NCBI GenBank assembly: GCA_026075535.2
Contig: AP026547.1
Location: forward strand, 4,030,001 to 4,094,000
Source of the DNA: Tricholoma matsutake
Taxonomy: Eukaryota > Basidiomycota > Agaricomycetes > Agaricales > Tricholomataceae
Length of the DNA stretch: 64,000 nt
Direction: 5' to 3'
The stretch's first letter is position 1; each line of letters starts with the position of its first letter. Under the pieces are notes generated by a model. The model was not told the origin of the DNA, searched no databases, and saw only the letters and a program-made list of their open reading frames with translations. Of the stretch, positions 26,330-39,831 are shown piece after piece. The position numbers were made by a program, and so were the translations under genes.

Positions 26330-27222
26330 GGGATGGAAGGGGATTGAGGGAACGTGAAGAAAAGAAAAAAAAAGAGCGGAAGTCGACTTGGGACCAAGGA
26401 TAGTCAATGAAAAGGTGAGGTGGTTAGGAGGAATTGCCATGTGGCATCGAAGATTGATCGAAGGATTCCAAGTAACTCCATCTTATCACCCAGCCGGCCG
26501 AGGTGCTCGACGATACCAATATCGGTGCTATTATGCATAAGTAGCTCAAGTCTAACTTGGCAAGAAACTTCCCTGGCGGAACAGAGCCAGAATAACTTGG
26601 TACCGCATGGTTGTTATTAGCAAACGACAGGATGTGCGCATGCTACATGTGTGGAGATCATTCAGAAGGATACCTGTCTATAGTGCTTGATATACAGGAG
26701 GAGGGGAAGATCTTCTCCCCAAATGATTCATATCAACCCAAGTTCAGAATCTTCGTGCAGCGTTCTTCTCCCCACAGGGGTCGGACAGTCAGAAGGGAGC
26801 CTGAAAAGATCCGCTGACCATGAACCTTGAGTCCTGCCAGTGAGAGGAGCTACTCCGACTCGGAAAAGCGTAATCACGTTGCGAAACGGGAGATCCAGAA
26901 TACTGCGAAACACTTCCACCGATAAGATAGAGAATTACCTTGTCAAGTGCACATGTGGTGGTCGGTCTCCACACATCAGATGTCATCAGAGTTTGCGAAA
27001 AACTGGTTACCTGACGAGAAACGCGAGAAATCCAATCATCTAGTCATCTCCTACCATGCCGAATCCACCCTAACCGGCTGTTGGTACATCGAGTCTAACT
27101 TGGAAAATGCATTACCTTGGAGGCGTTCACGTTTTCATTGAATGGCTGTTCGTCTGCCAGGATCTAATCTCCTCGGTCTGCGTCACTGACTTGGACACAT
27201 CACGTGCATGGAGGAGGCTTAG
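26330..27222. other. Intergenic region, no gene recognised
   Basis: 893 bases between the starts of a reverse and a forward gene, so both promoters lie here. Short open frames (for example 26611-26817) show no family features and no adjoining exons. Confidence 0.5.
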
Positions 27223-27989
27223 ATGTGGCTCCTACGCCGCCGCTGTAATATACGAGTTGCCAATTTGCTAGAGCCTATTCCAGCTAGCTCAAGCACTGCT
27301 CGCTATACACATCAGGCATCATCGTTCCAAAGACCTCCAAAAATCATGACCCTTGTAACTCCAGAGGATGTTACAGAAGCACGTTCATGGGTTTCGTGGT
27401 TCAAGGGGAAGACGTTACCGAGAGGCACAGTTCGCTTTACCTTTACAAGAAGCTCTGGACCAGGCGGACAGGTATGTGCTTTCCAGAAACTTTTGCTTCC
27501 GTTTCTCATATTACATAGAATGTGAACAAATTAAACACCAAAGCAGAATTACGATGCCATGTCGATGCTTGGTGGGTACCGGCATGGGCTCACTCAGCGC
27601 TTAAAGCTAGCGTTCGTATGATTTGCTTTCCCAACTTTCCTTGTCGTATCTAATATTCACAGCCGTATTACATCACCTCCACGAATACCATTTTGATAAC
27701 CTCGAGCACCCAACGCTCTCAAGCGCAGAATGTTCAGGACTGTCTTTCCAAGGCACGTGCAACCATCGTGTTCAACCAGTAGTAACAGTTTTTACGAAGG
27801 AACATTCAGCTTCACACTCTCGTCCTTGCAGCGTCTTCAGCACCCATAAGAAACGAACCCACAGAGGAACAGAAGAGACGGGTCGCAACTCTGGAGCGAG
27901 CAGAAAAGGCTCGGCGAAGAGAGCAAAAGTCATATCACAGCACCATTAAGAAAAATCGAACAGCCGGGAAGAAAGGCGGGTGGGATTGA
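27223..27989 (+). CDS. Mitochondrial ICT1/Pth4-like peptidyl-tRNA hydrolase (RF-1 domain)
   Basis: Four exons (27223-27471, 27519-27611, 27663-27752, 27810-27989) give 203 residues. The N-terminus is Arg-rich with few acids (MWLLRRRC...), consistent with a mitochondrial presequence. The catalytic GGQ lies in RSSGPGGQNVNKLNTK, followed by WVPAW and the basic tail (ARRREQK, IKKNRTAGKKG) that ICT1-type factors insert into the ribosomal mRNA channel. The length fits codon-independent release factors rather than mtRF1. The third intron (27753-27809) must start with GC (GCACGT) to join SK to LHTL in frame. Role by homology: rescue of stalled mitochondrial ribosomes. Confidence 0.9.
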
Positions 27990-29674
27990 TACGGCGTACC
28001 ATAAGTTGTTCATGCCCTCTCTTGAAGAATTTAACAACGTTTGATATCAGATAGGGTCCTTAGCTTAATGTCACAGGTTTCAGACGAGAAACTTTGTGCT
28101 CAAGCTCAGACTTTATCACATCAAAGTATACGATGGATCGTTTTAATACGAAAAATGCTATCGTATCATAACACCTCGGATTTCCCCGCTTTGCTCACAC
28201 CAATCCTGAGGCAGCCAATACATCACGACAACAACAAAAAAACTCTTTGGAAGATGTGTCAGCCCTGACGTGACTTCCACGAAATCCATCTGACACAGGC
28301 TGTGTACAGCTAACATCGCAATTTACTTTTATCGCATTTTCAGATAGTTCTGAACACGCCCAGAGCCTTTCATGACCGCGGGGCAGTCTAATACGTGGCC
28401 AGGTCAGTTGATGCATGCGTAACATGAGCCGAAATCGGGAACTGCCAAAGCCCTTGCCTCTACATGGAACCGCGCCATTGCTTGAGTAGGGCGTAACCTT
28501 CAGGTATCCTCGGTAAAGCCAGGAAGCGAACGGTGGTTGCTTGGCGCGGCTTTGAGGACGTTAACGGGTATTCGCCCAAAGAATCGATGTCTGAAGGAAT
28601 CACAAACATTGAGAGAATGGCATGGGTAATTGAACGTCTGTGTGGAGTGCTGTGCACCTCATATGCATGGACAGGAGTGGGACTCGAGTCGCATATGGTG
28701 GCGCATGTGAGTGTGGGTAGACATCCGAGTAGTTTGGGCACGTGTGATGTGAGGAGACGGCTTGGCAGATGCACGATTTTGATCAAACTCTTCCAGAGTA
28801 AACATGAAGGATTCTTTGTGTCTTGTGTCCAAGGTGCAAAAAGTTAAACAGCGTGTGTATCGGACTCCCATTTTTGAAAAGTCGCTGTGGGTTCAATGTG
28901 GACATATGATCAACGTGCGTTGGGAATATCGGCGACTGGTAATAAATTCCTTGGCTAGTGCGAAGTTTAAAGGACGTAAGAGTATGACACAATGTCCAGG
29001 CCCCTCGTGCATTTTCTCGAAAGCAATACTATGCAATACAACGATGATCGTATATGGCCAGGGTTCTAGTACTTTGGTCCTGTATGGTTTGAGGCGGTGC
29101 CGGTTGGGCTCAGGACAAATTTACGGATTCCCTAGTCCTTGAGGATCGTCTGGAATATTAATTGATTGCAGACTTCAGTGTAAGGAATTATTATCTAGGC
29201 AGCTTTCATAGTCAAGTCATGGTTAAAATTTCGCCGAAACGGCCGAAGAAAGCTGCTCAAGTACGTTCGATCCTTTAAGCCACGAGTTCTCAAAAAATGG
29301 CCTGCGAGGCAAAACTGCTTGTGGACGCAGTGAAGGTCCGATCACGGATTGACGCTGTCAGCCAAGTGCGACTGTCGGGAGCAATACCTAATCCTTGGGT
29401 ATCTACGGCGTAAGTAGCCAAGACGGGAAATATATATAACGATATACTTACCAGTGACATATTAGCCCCGAACGGGAAAATTTGAAGGCTGTTTCGAAGC
29501 TGATGGTTGTAAAATCTCTCTCTTGGTCTTCCTAACTCCAAATTTCTACAAGCACCCGTGTTTTGGGTTGTCGTCGCCTTTACCATTATTTGCAGCATAA
29601 GGCCTAAGCAAGCCGATACAAATAACGTCAAAGTAACGGTGATAAAGACTCTTTAGAGCCTGTACTTCCGAGGA
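27990..29674. other. Long region without a confident gene
   Basis: About 1.7 kb. A weak forward candidate starts at ATG 29219 (KISPKRPKKAAQ, then a donor GTACGT and a second open stretch to about 29410), but it matches nothing I recognise. Reverse frames at 28460-28786 and 29290-29631 also have no recognisable motifs. It could hold a lineage-specific gene or a non-coding transcript. Confidence 0.35.
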
Positions 29675-31188
29675 ATGTCCCATCTGTATCGCTCAGCGAT
29701 AAGCGCACGAATAGCCAAGTTACCAGATCTACCGCACAGCGAGGACGACGACAATGTAAGTGAAGATGCTGATTCCATCGGCTCATTGCCTGGTGGCATG
29801 GGACCTGCCATGCAAGTCCAAATTTAATGACCTTGAGGCCGTCATATTTAATCACAAACTGCTTAAAGGCCTAAAAAGCACCCCCGAAAACAAGTCAACC
29901 GTACACCGAATCCAGACTTTTCTCCCATTTCAGCAGCGTCTTTTTTTGATGATGCCATTCAAGTTGACGTCTCTTCCCGGGATCTCGATTTCCGCGTTTA
30001 TTATTCCCCCCCAGTATATGCAGATGGAACAGTTGTAATTTGCCACCACGGCGCAGGGTACTCCGGGCTTAGCTTCGCTTGTTTTGCGAAAGAGATGGCA
30101 GACGTGACGAAGAGGGAATGTGGTGTTCTCGCATTCGATGCTCGGCGTCACGGTAAGTAGTCTTGGGACTCGGATAGCTCTTAACGATTGTGCCCAACAT
30201 CTTGTTAGGCAAAACAACATCGAAGGGCGCAGAAGATGAGGATCTCTCAATAGATGTTCTCGTAGCTGATTTCATTGAATTGGTTCAAACAATATTCAAG
30301 GATCCTGCGACTGCTCCTACTTTCTTGGTAATTACCCCAACTAGCCAAAGTGCAAATCCTATATCGACCTTATGCTCCTCGACAGTTCATTGGCCACAGT
30401 ATGGGCGGCTCAGTCGTTGTACACAGTTGTCCGCGGTTATTAGAACTTAAATATCGAGTGACAGGTGTAGCAGTCTTGGACGTGGTAGAGGGTATGCAGA
30501 TCCGCACGCTCGTGTCTACGAAAATGATAATGCTGTCTCACAGGTTCTGCCATGGAAGCCCTGCCGTTCATGCACAATCTTCTTAACACCAGACCAGACG
30601 GGTTCAACAACATCGAGGAAGCAGTCGAGTGGCAGTAAGTAGTTGTGAGTTATGAAACCCAAGCAATCGACGCATAATCAGCTTCCTCCAGTGTCTCCAC
30701 AAAAACAATTCGTAATCCTCGTTCCGCAAGAGTATCCATCCCATCAATCTTCAAAATAGATCCTGTTGCAGTGCTGCCTTGTCAATGGCGTACGCCATTG
30801 CGATCTACTGCTCCATATTGGTCAAGTATGTCTTCTCTTTCTTAGCTTGCGCTGAATGAAGCTCATCTTGGAGGCTGGAGGCTGGTTTGAAGGATTGTCA
30901 GCCAAATTTCTGACAACTCGTGCAGCTCGCCTTCTTGTGCTTGCCGGAACCGATCGACTGGACAATCAACTTATGATCGGTCAGATGCAAGGAAAGTTTC
31001 AGCTGGTTGTAGTCCCTGGCGTGGGACACATGCTTCAGGAAGTATGGACATTCCTATTCCTTGAGACCTTTCTGATCTATTATTATTTTCCCAAGGACGA
31101 TCCGATAAGACTCACAGAGATTGTGGTAGAGTTCTGGAGACGCAACGAACGAGTTGTTACAGGGGTAAAGAAGGTTGGAGATATTTAA
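29675..31188 (+). CDS. PPE1: Protein phosphatase 2A methylesterase (PME-1)
   Basis: Eight exons (29675-29815, 29879-30152, 30209-30327, 30386-30491, 30544-30634, 30692-30825, 30881-31041, 31096-31188) give 372 residues. Diagnostic strings are VYYSPPVYADGTVVICHHGA, SGLSFACFAKE, FDARRHGKT, the nucleophile elbow GHSMGGS, LDVVEGSAMEALP, and the catalytic His region VPGVGHMLQED. The enzyme removes the C-terminal methyl ester from the PP2A catalytic subunit and so controls holoenzyme assembly. The first intron (29816-29878) has a weak donor (GTCCAA) and its acceptor was chosen by phase, so about ten residues near position 47 are uncertain. The 3' end lies 74 bases from the convergent RIX7 stop. Confidence 0.92.
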
Positions 31189-31262
31189 AGTAATGCATTG
31201 CATTAGGGGCATCCACTCTCATACGATTCAATTAAGAACTCTTATATACGCCTCCTCTTCAC

Positions 31263-34051
<2,789 letters not shown>

Positions 34052-34706
34052 CCCATTGCAACTGAATGCGTAACTCCCACTGCAAGGCAGAAGGCTGAAT
34101 ACTATAATTGATTGTATTCCGCATGAAACAGGCAGTACTGTGTATACGATAAGAGTACAGACCCGAGCCCGGCTCTTGACCTAGTTACTGCGACGTTTTC
34201 GGGATTCCTTCCATAACTTCGGGATTTCTCATCTTCCGTTTTATGTAAATATGATCCCGAAAGCTGGTTCGCTACTACATATTCGTAATTCGTGATGCAA
34301 GCGAAAACGTATCAGTGGTGAGAACGATCTGTGGAACATCGACACCGCGGTTTCAGGGGGTAGAATTCCAACGATAAGTATGTATGCTTCAGAAAGGAGC
34401 AAATCATTCGGCCATCGCGCATCATGCGCTCTTTTGGATGCATGGAGCAGGATCCACTATGTGGCTATATAATTTTGCCCGCAGCATTGGCTTGCGAGGC
34501 TAATTTATCCAACCTTCTATCAGTACACTATTGATCATGATGGCTTCTTTCCAGGTCTTATTCGTAGCTGAAGGGCACTACGGTACATCGCCGGTCAACA
34601 GCGCAAATACAGCGAAGCGTCTCGTTCTCGGTGTTTAATACAACCTGCCGGGTGTCTTCAGATATCATTTTTAAGAAGAATCCATGGCGGAACATACTCA
34701 GTTAGG
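34052..34706. other. Promoter region of RIX7, no gene recognised
   Basis: 655 bases between two reverse-strand genes. No coding pattern or RNA gene was found. Confidence 0.5.
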
Positions 34707-35036
34707 TCATACGGTGACTCTCCCCACTCGGAAATCTCTCGCATGCAGGCGGCGATTCACAACCTGAGGGCTCCGCTTGACGATAGGCTCCCGCGGGTCG
34801 ACCGTCGCCAACTCCGGAGCTCCAGCCCGTTTTTCCTGAAAGTCTCGTGCATAGACCCCATCTTCCACTGCTCGTGCCACGCCAGGGACCTCTGGGTGGG
34901 ATTCGCGAGGAAAGACCCCGTTGGCGTAATAGCGGGCTGCCAGACCGGCGTTAACATTGGCGCGAGGAATGACGGCGGCATTAGAGACCGAAGCGACGGC
35001 GGCAACGAGGCCAATGATGGTGAATGAGAAATGCAT
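34707..35036 (-). CDS. Small secreted protein with dibasic processing sites
   Basis: A single open frame of 109 residues. The first 20 residues are a clear signal peptide (FTIIGLVAAVASVSNA). The mature part has Lys-Arg at 69-70 and 87-88 and Arg-Arg at 95-96, the sort of sites cut by Kex2, and a repeated short motif (YARDF at 62-66, HARDF at 98-102). No cysteines and no CaaX end, so it is neither a cysteine-rich effector nor a lipopeptide pheromone precursor. I recognise no family. Alternatives are a Kex2-processed repetitive peptide or a lineage-specific secreted protein. Confidence 0.6.
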   Translation of the reverse strand: MHFSFTIIGLVAAVASVSNAAVIPRANVNAGLAARYYANGVFPRESHPEVPGVARAVEDGVYARDFQEKRAGAPELATVDPREPIVKRSPQVVNRRLHARDFRVGRVTV

Positions 35037-35871
35037 GATGATGACGGAGGGAAAGAGATGTGTAATGTGACTTGGAGGAGATTAGGATCTTCGCCAGGAA
35101 GAACAAGAATAACTTGTGTAGAGGGAGACGGAGAACACAAGACCAACTCGTGAGATGGAGGAAGGATTGAAGACTAGCTTAAGGATAGCAGGAGCTTGAA
35201 GGCTGCCCTTTTCAATGTCTCCAGCAATTGCGATGCAACTGTGATAGCAACCACATAACGGTTTCAGCATACGAGATCCATCAGTAAACTCCGTATCAGT
35301 TGCTATCAGGAGATAATGTCGAACGTGGTTTAAGGAGTGTTTTGATCGTATATATGTGTTCTGAAACATTGGATGTGTGCAATCTTAGCATTGAAGCTAG
35401 TCCTGTAGACAGACTGTTAAATTCGTGTCTTGAAGGAGAACGCAAGGAGAACGACACACATCATACACAGAACCTACAGTGACCGTAAGTTAGATAAGAT
35501 GATTAAATTTCGACGCTTATTCTGGTAATATCAATCCGTTCCTGCAGCGTCGAACGTTGACAACAGATCAGAGGCAGTGGGTTGTGATGTTTTATGCTGC
35601 AACACAGTATAAGGCAGTCATTTAGTCCTTGCAGGGTGGATAGACATAGCAACTCTAGATCTCGTGTTTGCAGAAATGATAACTTTCACTAAACAGCCTA
35701 CTGCTACGATATAGACGACTTCACTTGGAAATTTTCAAGGAGTTAAGCACTCGACACTATGTACGTCCCGAAACTTCGATGTTGTTCTGAATGGCAGACG
35801 GACTCCACTGCCAGGATCTCCATAAGTAGCATTTATTCTGTGGACCCTTAATACATCCCGAAAGGTCAGGG
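35037..35871. other. Intergenic region, no gene recognised
   Basis: About 835 bases containing the promoter of the small secreted protein and the 3' flank of the ankyrin gene. Open frames here are short and patternless. Confidence 0.5.
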
Positions 35872-37131
35872 CTAGCGAGGTTTACCGCATGAATCTATCA
35901 CATGCTGCCTTGCATGCTTCTGTTCAGAACCTCCAACGCCAGGTACGTCCTCCGGAGTTTCGTTATCCAGGTTTACCTTTGGAGAAGAGACGTCAGCAAG
36001 ATGATTGACACAAGAATACTACTTCGGAGAAAACGCACGCGGCCACGGTCAGCACCAGCATTTATGAGCACGACGGCAGCTTCCGCGTGGGCCGAATCCA
36101 TCGCGAGATGCATAGGCGTGTTCCCTGTCGATGGGAGTTATGCCGGAAGGTTAGGGCAGGAATAGAATTATACCCATTCGATCACCAGGATTAAGACGAA
36201 GTTTGCTCGTCGAGGAAGAGGAGTCCAACAAAAGACGGATGAATCCAACAGAGCCAGTGGTGGCCGCTCGATGACTGTGCAGTATGATTAACGAGAAGGC
36301 GGAGAAAACGTTACATGGTACATACAGGGGAACTTGGTTTGCCTTATCTTTTGCATTGATCTACCAAGAGGCCGGCTGAGAACTCCTCGGTCATAACACG
36401 CTCGCGTCAAAAATACGTACGTCTGCACCCCTCGAAATCAGGAGCCTGCCAATCTGAAGCATAACCGTCAAGAAGGCAGCAGGTAATATTGCCAAAATGA
36501 CAGCGCACATCGATACGAGACTTGGAGGCAGCATAGTGCCTCGAGGTCGATAAAAATGTGCTGTTTGGTCAGTGACGCAGATAGCTAGACTTACAGAGGG
36601 GTAATTCCTTTGAAATTCCTTCTGTTGACGCTATTTAGAGTGCAAAGAACGTTTACGAAAGTGTGGTATGTCACACCTATTTACGTCTGCACCTGCACCC
36701 ACCAGTTCCTGGACAATGTCGTCATTCCCAGCACTGACTGTGTGGCGAGCATTGATTGAGTGCAGCACTCATGTGATATGGCATACCTGCAATATGGAGC
36801 GGGGTCCAACCGCTGTTATCTGATCTGTCTACTTCGGCTTTGTGATCAATGAGAAGCTGAGCAATGTTAATTGAACCGGAGGATGCAGCCCAATGAAGTG
36901 GAGTACGGTCGTCCTGCAGTGCGATAGAATCTAATAAACCGAACCTTATATGTAAGTTGTCTTAGCGTATTTACCATGTCAAGGGCGTTAATAAGATTTG
37001 GGTCTTCTGTGATAAGTGCACGAAGGAGAGATAGTTGATCTAGAATACAAAGGAAGTTGAGCAACGAGTATAAAGACAAAAATCAATCAAGTACTGTTAT
37101 GAACAGCAGAGTGAACGGATGGGCTAGACAT
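35872..37131 (-). CDS. NAS6: 26S proteasome assembly chaperone, gankyrin/Nas6 (PSMD10)
   Basis: Eleven short exons (37095-37131, 36975-37039, 36787-36913, 36677-36737, 36595-36630, 36509-36539, 36421-36453, 36326-36360, 36174-36274, 36039-36124, 35872-35976) give 238 residues, the usual gankyrin length. Six or seven ankyrin repeats are visible: DDRTPLHWAASSGSINIAQLL, SGWTPLHIAVSAGNDDIV, KGITPLHYAASKSRIDIGRLL, NQVPLHRAATTGSVGFIRLL and GNTPMHLAMDSAHAEAAVVL. The C-terminus EDVPGVGGSEQKHARQHV is characteristic of Nas6 orthologues. Expected partner is the Rpt3 C-terminal domain during 19S base assembly. Confidence 0.93.
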
Positions 37132-37237
37132 AGTTGGTTACTTAGAGTCTGACTTGACGCGTTCGCTTCGCATGACGCGTCACGTGGATATACCGCTTCA
37201 AGTTGAAGGCTCAAGCGCTCAAGCTTCAAGTCGGACG
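37132..37237. promoter_or_regulatory. Compact divergent promoter between NAS6 and TFB2
   Basis: Only 106 bases separate the start codons of two outward-facing genes, a proteasome chaperone and a TFIIH subunit. Both promoters and 5' UTRs must overlap here. If TFB2 instead starts at an upstream in-frame ATG near 37172, the space is still smaller. Confidence 0.55.
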
Positions 37238-39274
37238 ATGCCCTCTGTACAACCATACAGTTACTCGGAAAAGACTGCTGTGGACCAGAATAATTCTCAT
37301 GCATTGTTGCCGTTTCTTCAGCGCCAGTCCCAAAATACTCTCACTCGCTTGTATCAACGACCTTCTTCATGTCTATCAGTATTTCGGTCGATTTCACTAA
37401 GTTCACCAAATATTCATGATCTGACAAGTCGTACAGGCTCTTGGCACCTCTAGAACGTCAAATCGTCATGAACCTGCTCTGGTTAGAGTCTCCCATCCAT
37501 GCTTCCACAATGACAGCTTGGGTTATTCGAGAGGGCAAAAAGTGCTCCATATGCGCTATTTTAAACCTGCTCGTCGTGGCTGATGGCTTCGTTTCCTAGG
37601 CTATACGATGATGCGTTGGCAACTCTATCTCATCTTCACATTTTGGCCAACTCCGTAGTTAAATTGGCCCTGAATTCTACATTCAAGACGAGCTTTCGAC
37701 AGGCCATTACTGGCGGGTAGGCTTTCAATGTATGCAAATAGCTGCATATAACAAAAGCAAGCGCAGTGGCCTTAGCGGGAGCTTTGGCGTCCCTGCGGAG
37801 ACGGGCGAAAAGCGTCTGCCTTTTGATGTGGCTGAGCTTGATGGATTTGCTTTGGAGAGATGGGAGGTACGTCGTAATCCTGCCGAAAAAACTGGTTCTA
37901 CCATCTTCGGCAATTAGACTATTCTTCATTACATGGTGTCTTCTGGGACGGGTCAGCACCCCATGAAACCCTCCCCGGGGGTACTTTTCCTCCTGGAACG
38001 GAGTGGATTGATGGGGAATTTCCAGTGCGTGTCACACGATCTTTTAATTATTCATTCATCAATGTGCCTCTAGTGGCTCTCCGCTCCAAATTACATCGCG
38101 AGGCTTCCAATTTCTCCTGCACTCGCCTCATGCCCAGCTTTGGGATCTCTTGCTCCAGTATCTGCGCATGGCAGAGGTGTGTTACATTCATGAACCCCAT
38201 CAATCAAGTGGCTTACACCAAAGACCGTAGGAGAGGCAGATGGATCTTGTGGAAGTTATAAGTTTTCTGTTCATGCTTTCCACCATGGAACTTGGCAGAG
38301 TTGGTTTTCCTTGTTTTTTTAACACAAAATCTTTAGTTCAAGATCCTAGGAATACTCAGCAGAAAATCTAGGTGTAAGCCAAAAGGCGATGCTTGAAGAC
38401 TTGCGTGACTATGGCCTCATTTGGCAGCGAAAGGTTCATGCGCGTATCGATTAGAAACGATGTGTCTGATCGTTCTATACAGCCTTTATCTCGGCGTTTC
38501 AGCCCCACTCGTCTCGCGACTACATTGACCTCTTCTTCGCCACCTCTTCCTACCTCCACCGGCACCAGTTCCGGGCCTAAAGAAGGATTCATAGTTCTCG
38601 AAACCAATTACCGAATATATGCTTATACTGGCATGCATTTTCTCGCGCTGTGGCCTCCTTTCGCTTACTTCTCCATCAGACAATCCCCTTCAAACGGCCG
38701 TTCTTAATCTTTTCGTCTCACTGAAGTACCGTTTTCCTAATCTTGTCGTTGGCTCCATTACCCGTGACAGTGTCAAGAAGGCTCTCAGCAACGGAATCTC
38801 TGCTGATCAGGTTGCTCAGCGTGTTTTTTTGTACAATGGTCGTGACGCCTCAACTTGGTGCTTTCCAGATAATCAGTTACTTAATTAGCCATGCTCACCC
38901 TCAAATGCGAAAAAACGTACGTCTTCTTTTCTCGTACATCCTTATTAGACCTTAGACGAAGAGCCTCAGAATCCACTCCTGCCCGTTACGGTGCAAGATC
39001 AAATTCGGTTGTGGGAGTTGGAAAAGAATCGCTTGAAATCCCGAGAAGGTCCTCATCCACTTCATCATCTGTCGCATCATTAATAACGACACTCTTCACA
39101 GGATATTTATATACCGCTTTTGCATCCAAGGCAGATTACGAATTTGTCCTGAATTATGCGAAGGAGCTTGGCGTTGTATTATGGGAAAACGCTACCAAAA
39201 GGTGCTTTTTTGGCAGCTCCGAGGGGCATATGAACATTAAAGCATTTATTGAGAGGAGGCCTAGCACGTCGTAG
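37238..39274 (+). CDS. TFB2: TFIIH core subunit Tfb2/p52
   Basis: Thirteen exons (37238-37386, 37437-37541, 37600-37716, 37767-37866, 37918-38024, 38074-38176, 38231-38299, 38350-38433, 38483-38630, 38680-38810, 38869-38916, 38970-39048, 39102-39274) give 470 residues. Conserved strings: LAPLERQIVMNLLWLESPIH, HYMVSSGTGQHPMKPS, ITSRGFQFLL, LVEVISFLFMLSTMELGREY, LRDYGLIWQR, IVLETNYRIYAYT, LNLFVSLKYRFPNLVVGSIT, HAHPQMRKN, VTVQDQIRLWELEKNR. It anchors the XPB helicase within TFIIH for transcription initiation and nucleotide excision repair. The intron at 38631-38679 has a GC donor. The start is the first in-frame ATG that leaves room for the divergent promoter. Confidence 0.93.
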
Positions 39275-39831
39275 TGTACTTTTCACTCGTGTTGGTCTCT
39301 TTTCCTGCTCCACTTACGCAACTTCTGATGTTATAATTCATGTAGTTAAATATCTCGTCATTCAGTCAGTCGAGGCGTGTTTTCATTATGCTTAATATAA
39401 AAACAGGGTTAGGTGAGTTCTGAACATGGTGATTCCTCCATTCAGCGTTTTTCCTCTCATGCATACTTCTTTTGTTCTGGAATCCTTGCGTAGGCCAGGC
39501 CATCGAAGTTATTTCGAGAAAGCTTAAGTGTTTCAAACCACGGCGCAAATACTTGTCACTATTTGGTAGATGAGAATTTTCCGAGATGCACGGGCAAGAT
39601 GTAAGGCTGTTATAACTTAAAACTTTGTTCGACATCATCCTAATCTGTATTTTATGATTAATCAGCCTTCTCCATTGGCTGCAGGGTTGACGAAGAGCAT
39701 GTAGCATTGAAAGATCCGAAATATACTCTTGATATACATCGGGTGAGATAGGTTGGTCAACATGCTAAGCAAAAATTATATGGAAAAAAGAATCACTCAA
39801 GACAGATACGAAAGGTTTAGCGAGTCGCGGA
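39275..39831. other. Convergent 3' flanks of TFB2 and WOPR gene
   Basis: 557 bases between two stop codons facing each other. Nothing coding was recognised. Confidence 0.5.

Noticed and set aside
29219..29410. Small two-exon forward gene starting with KISPKRPKKAAQ
   Set aside because: Splice signals are plausible but the product is very short, ends quickly after a third exon, and matches nothing known.
38917..38955. A 32-nt intron in TFB2
   Set aside because: A 53-nt intron ending at 38969 joins MRKN to NPLLPVTVQDQ in frame and fits both intron size and the family sequence.
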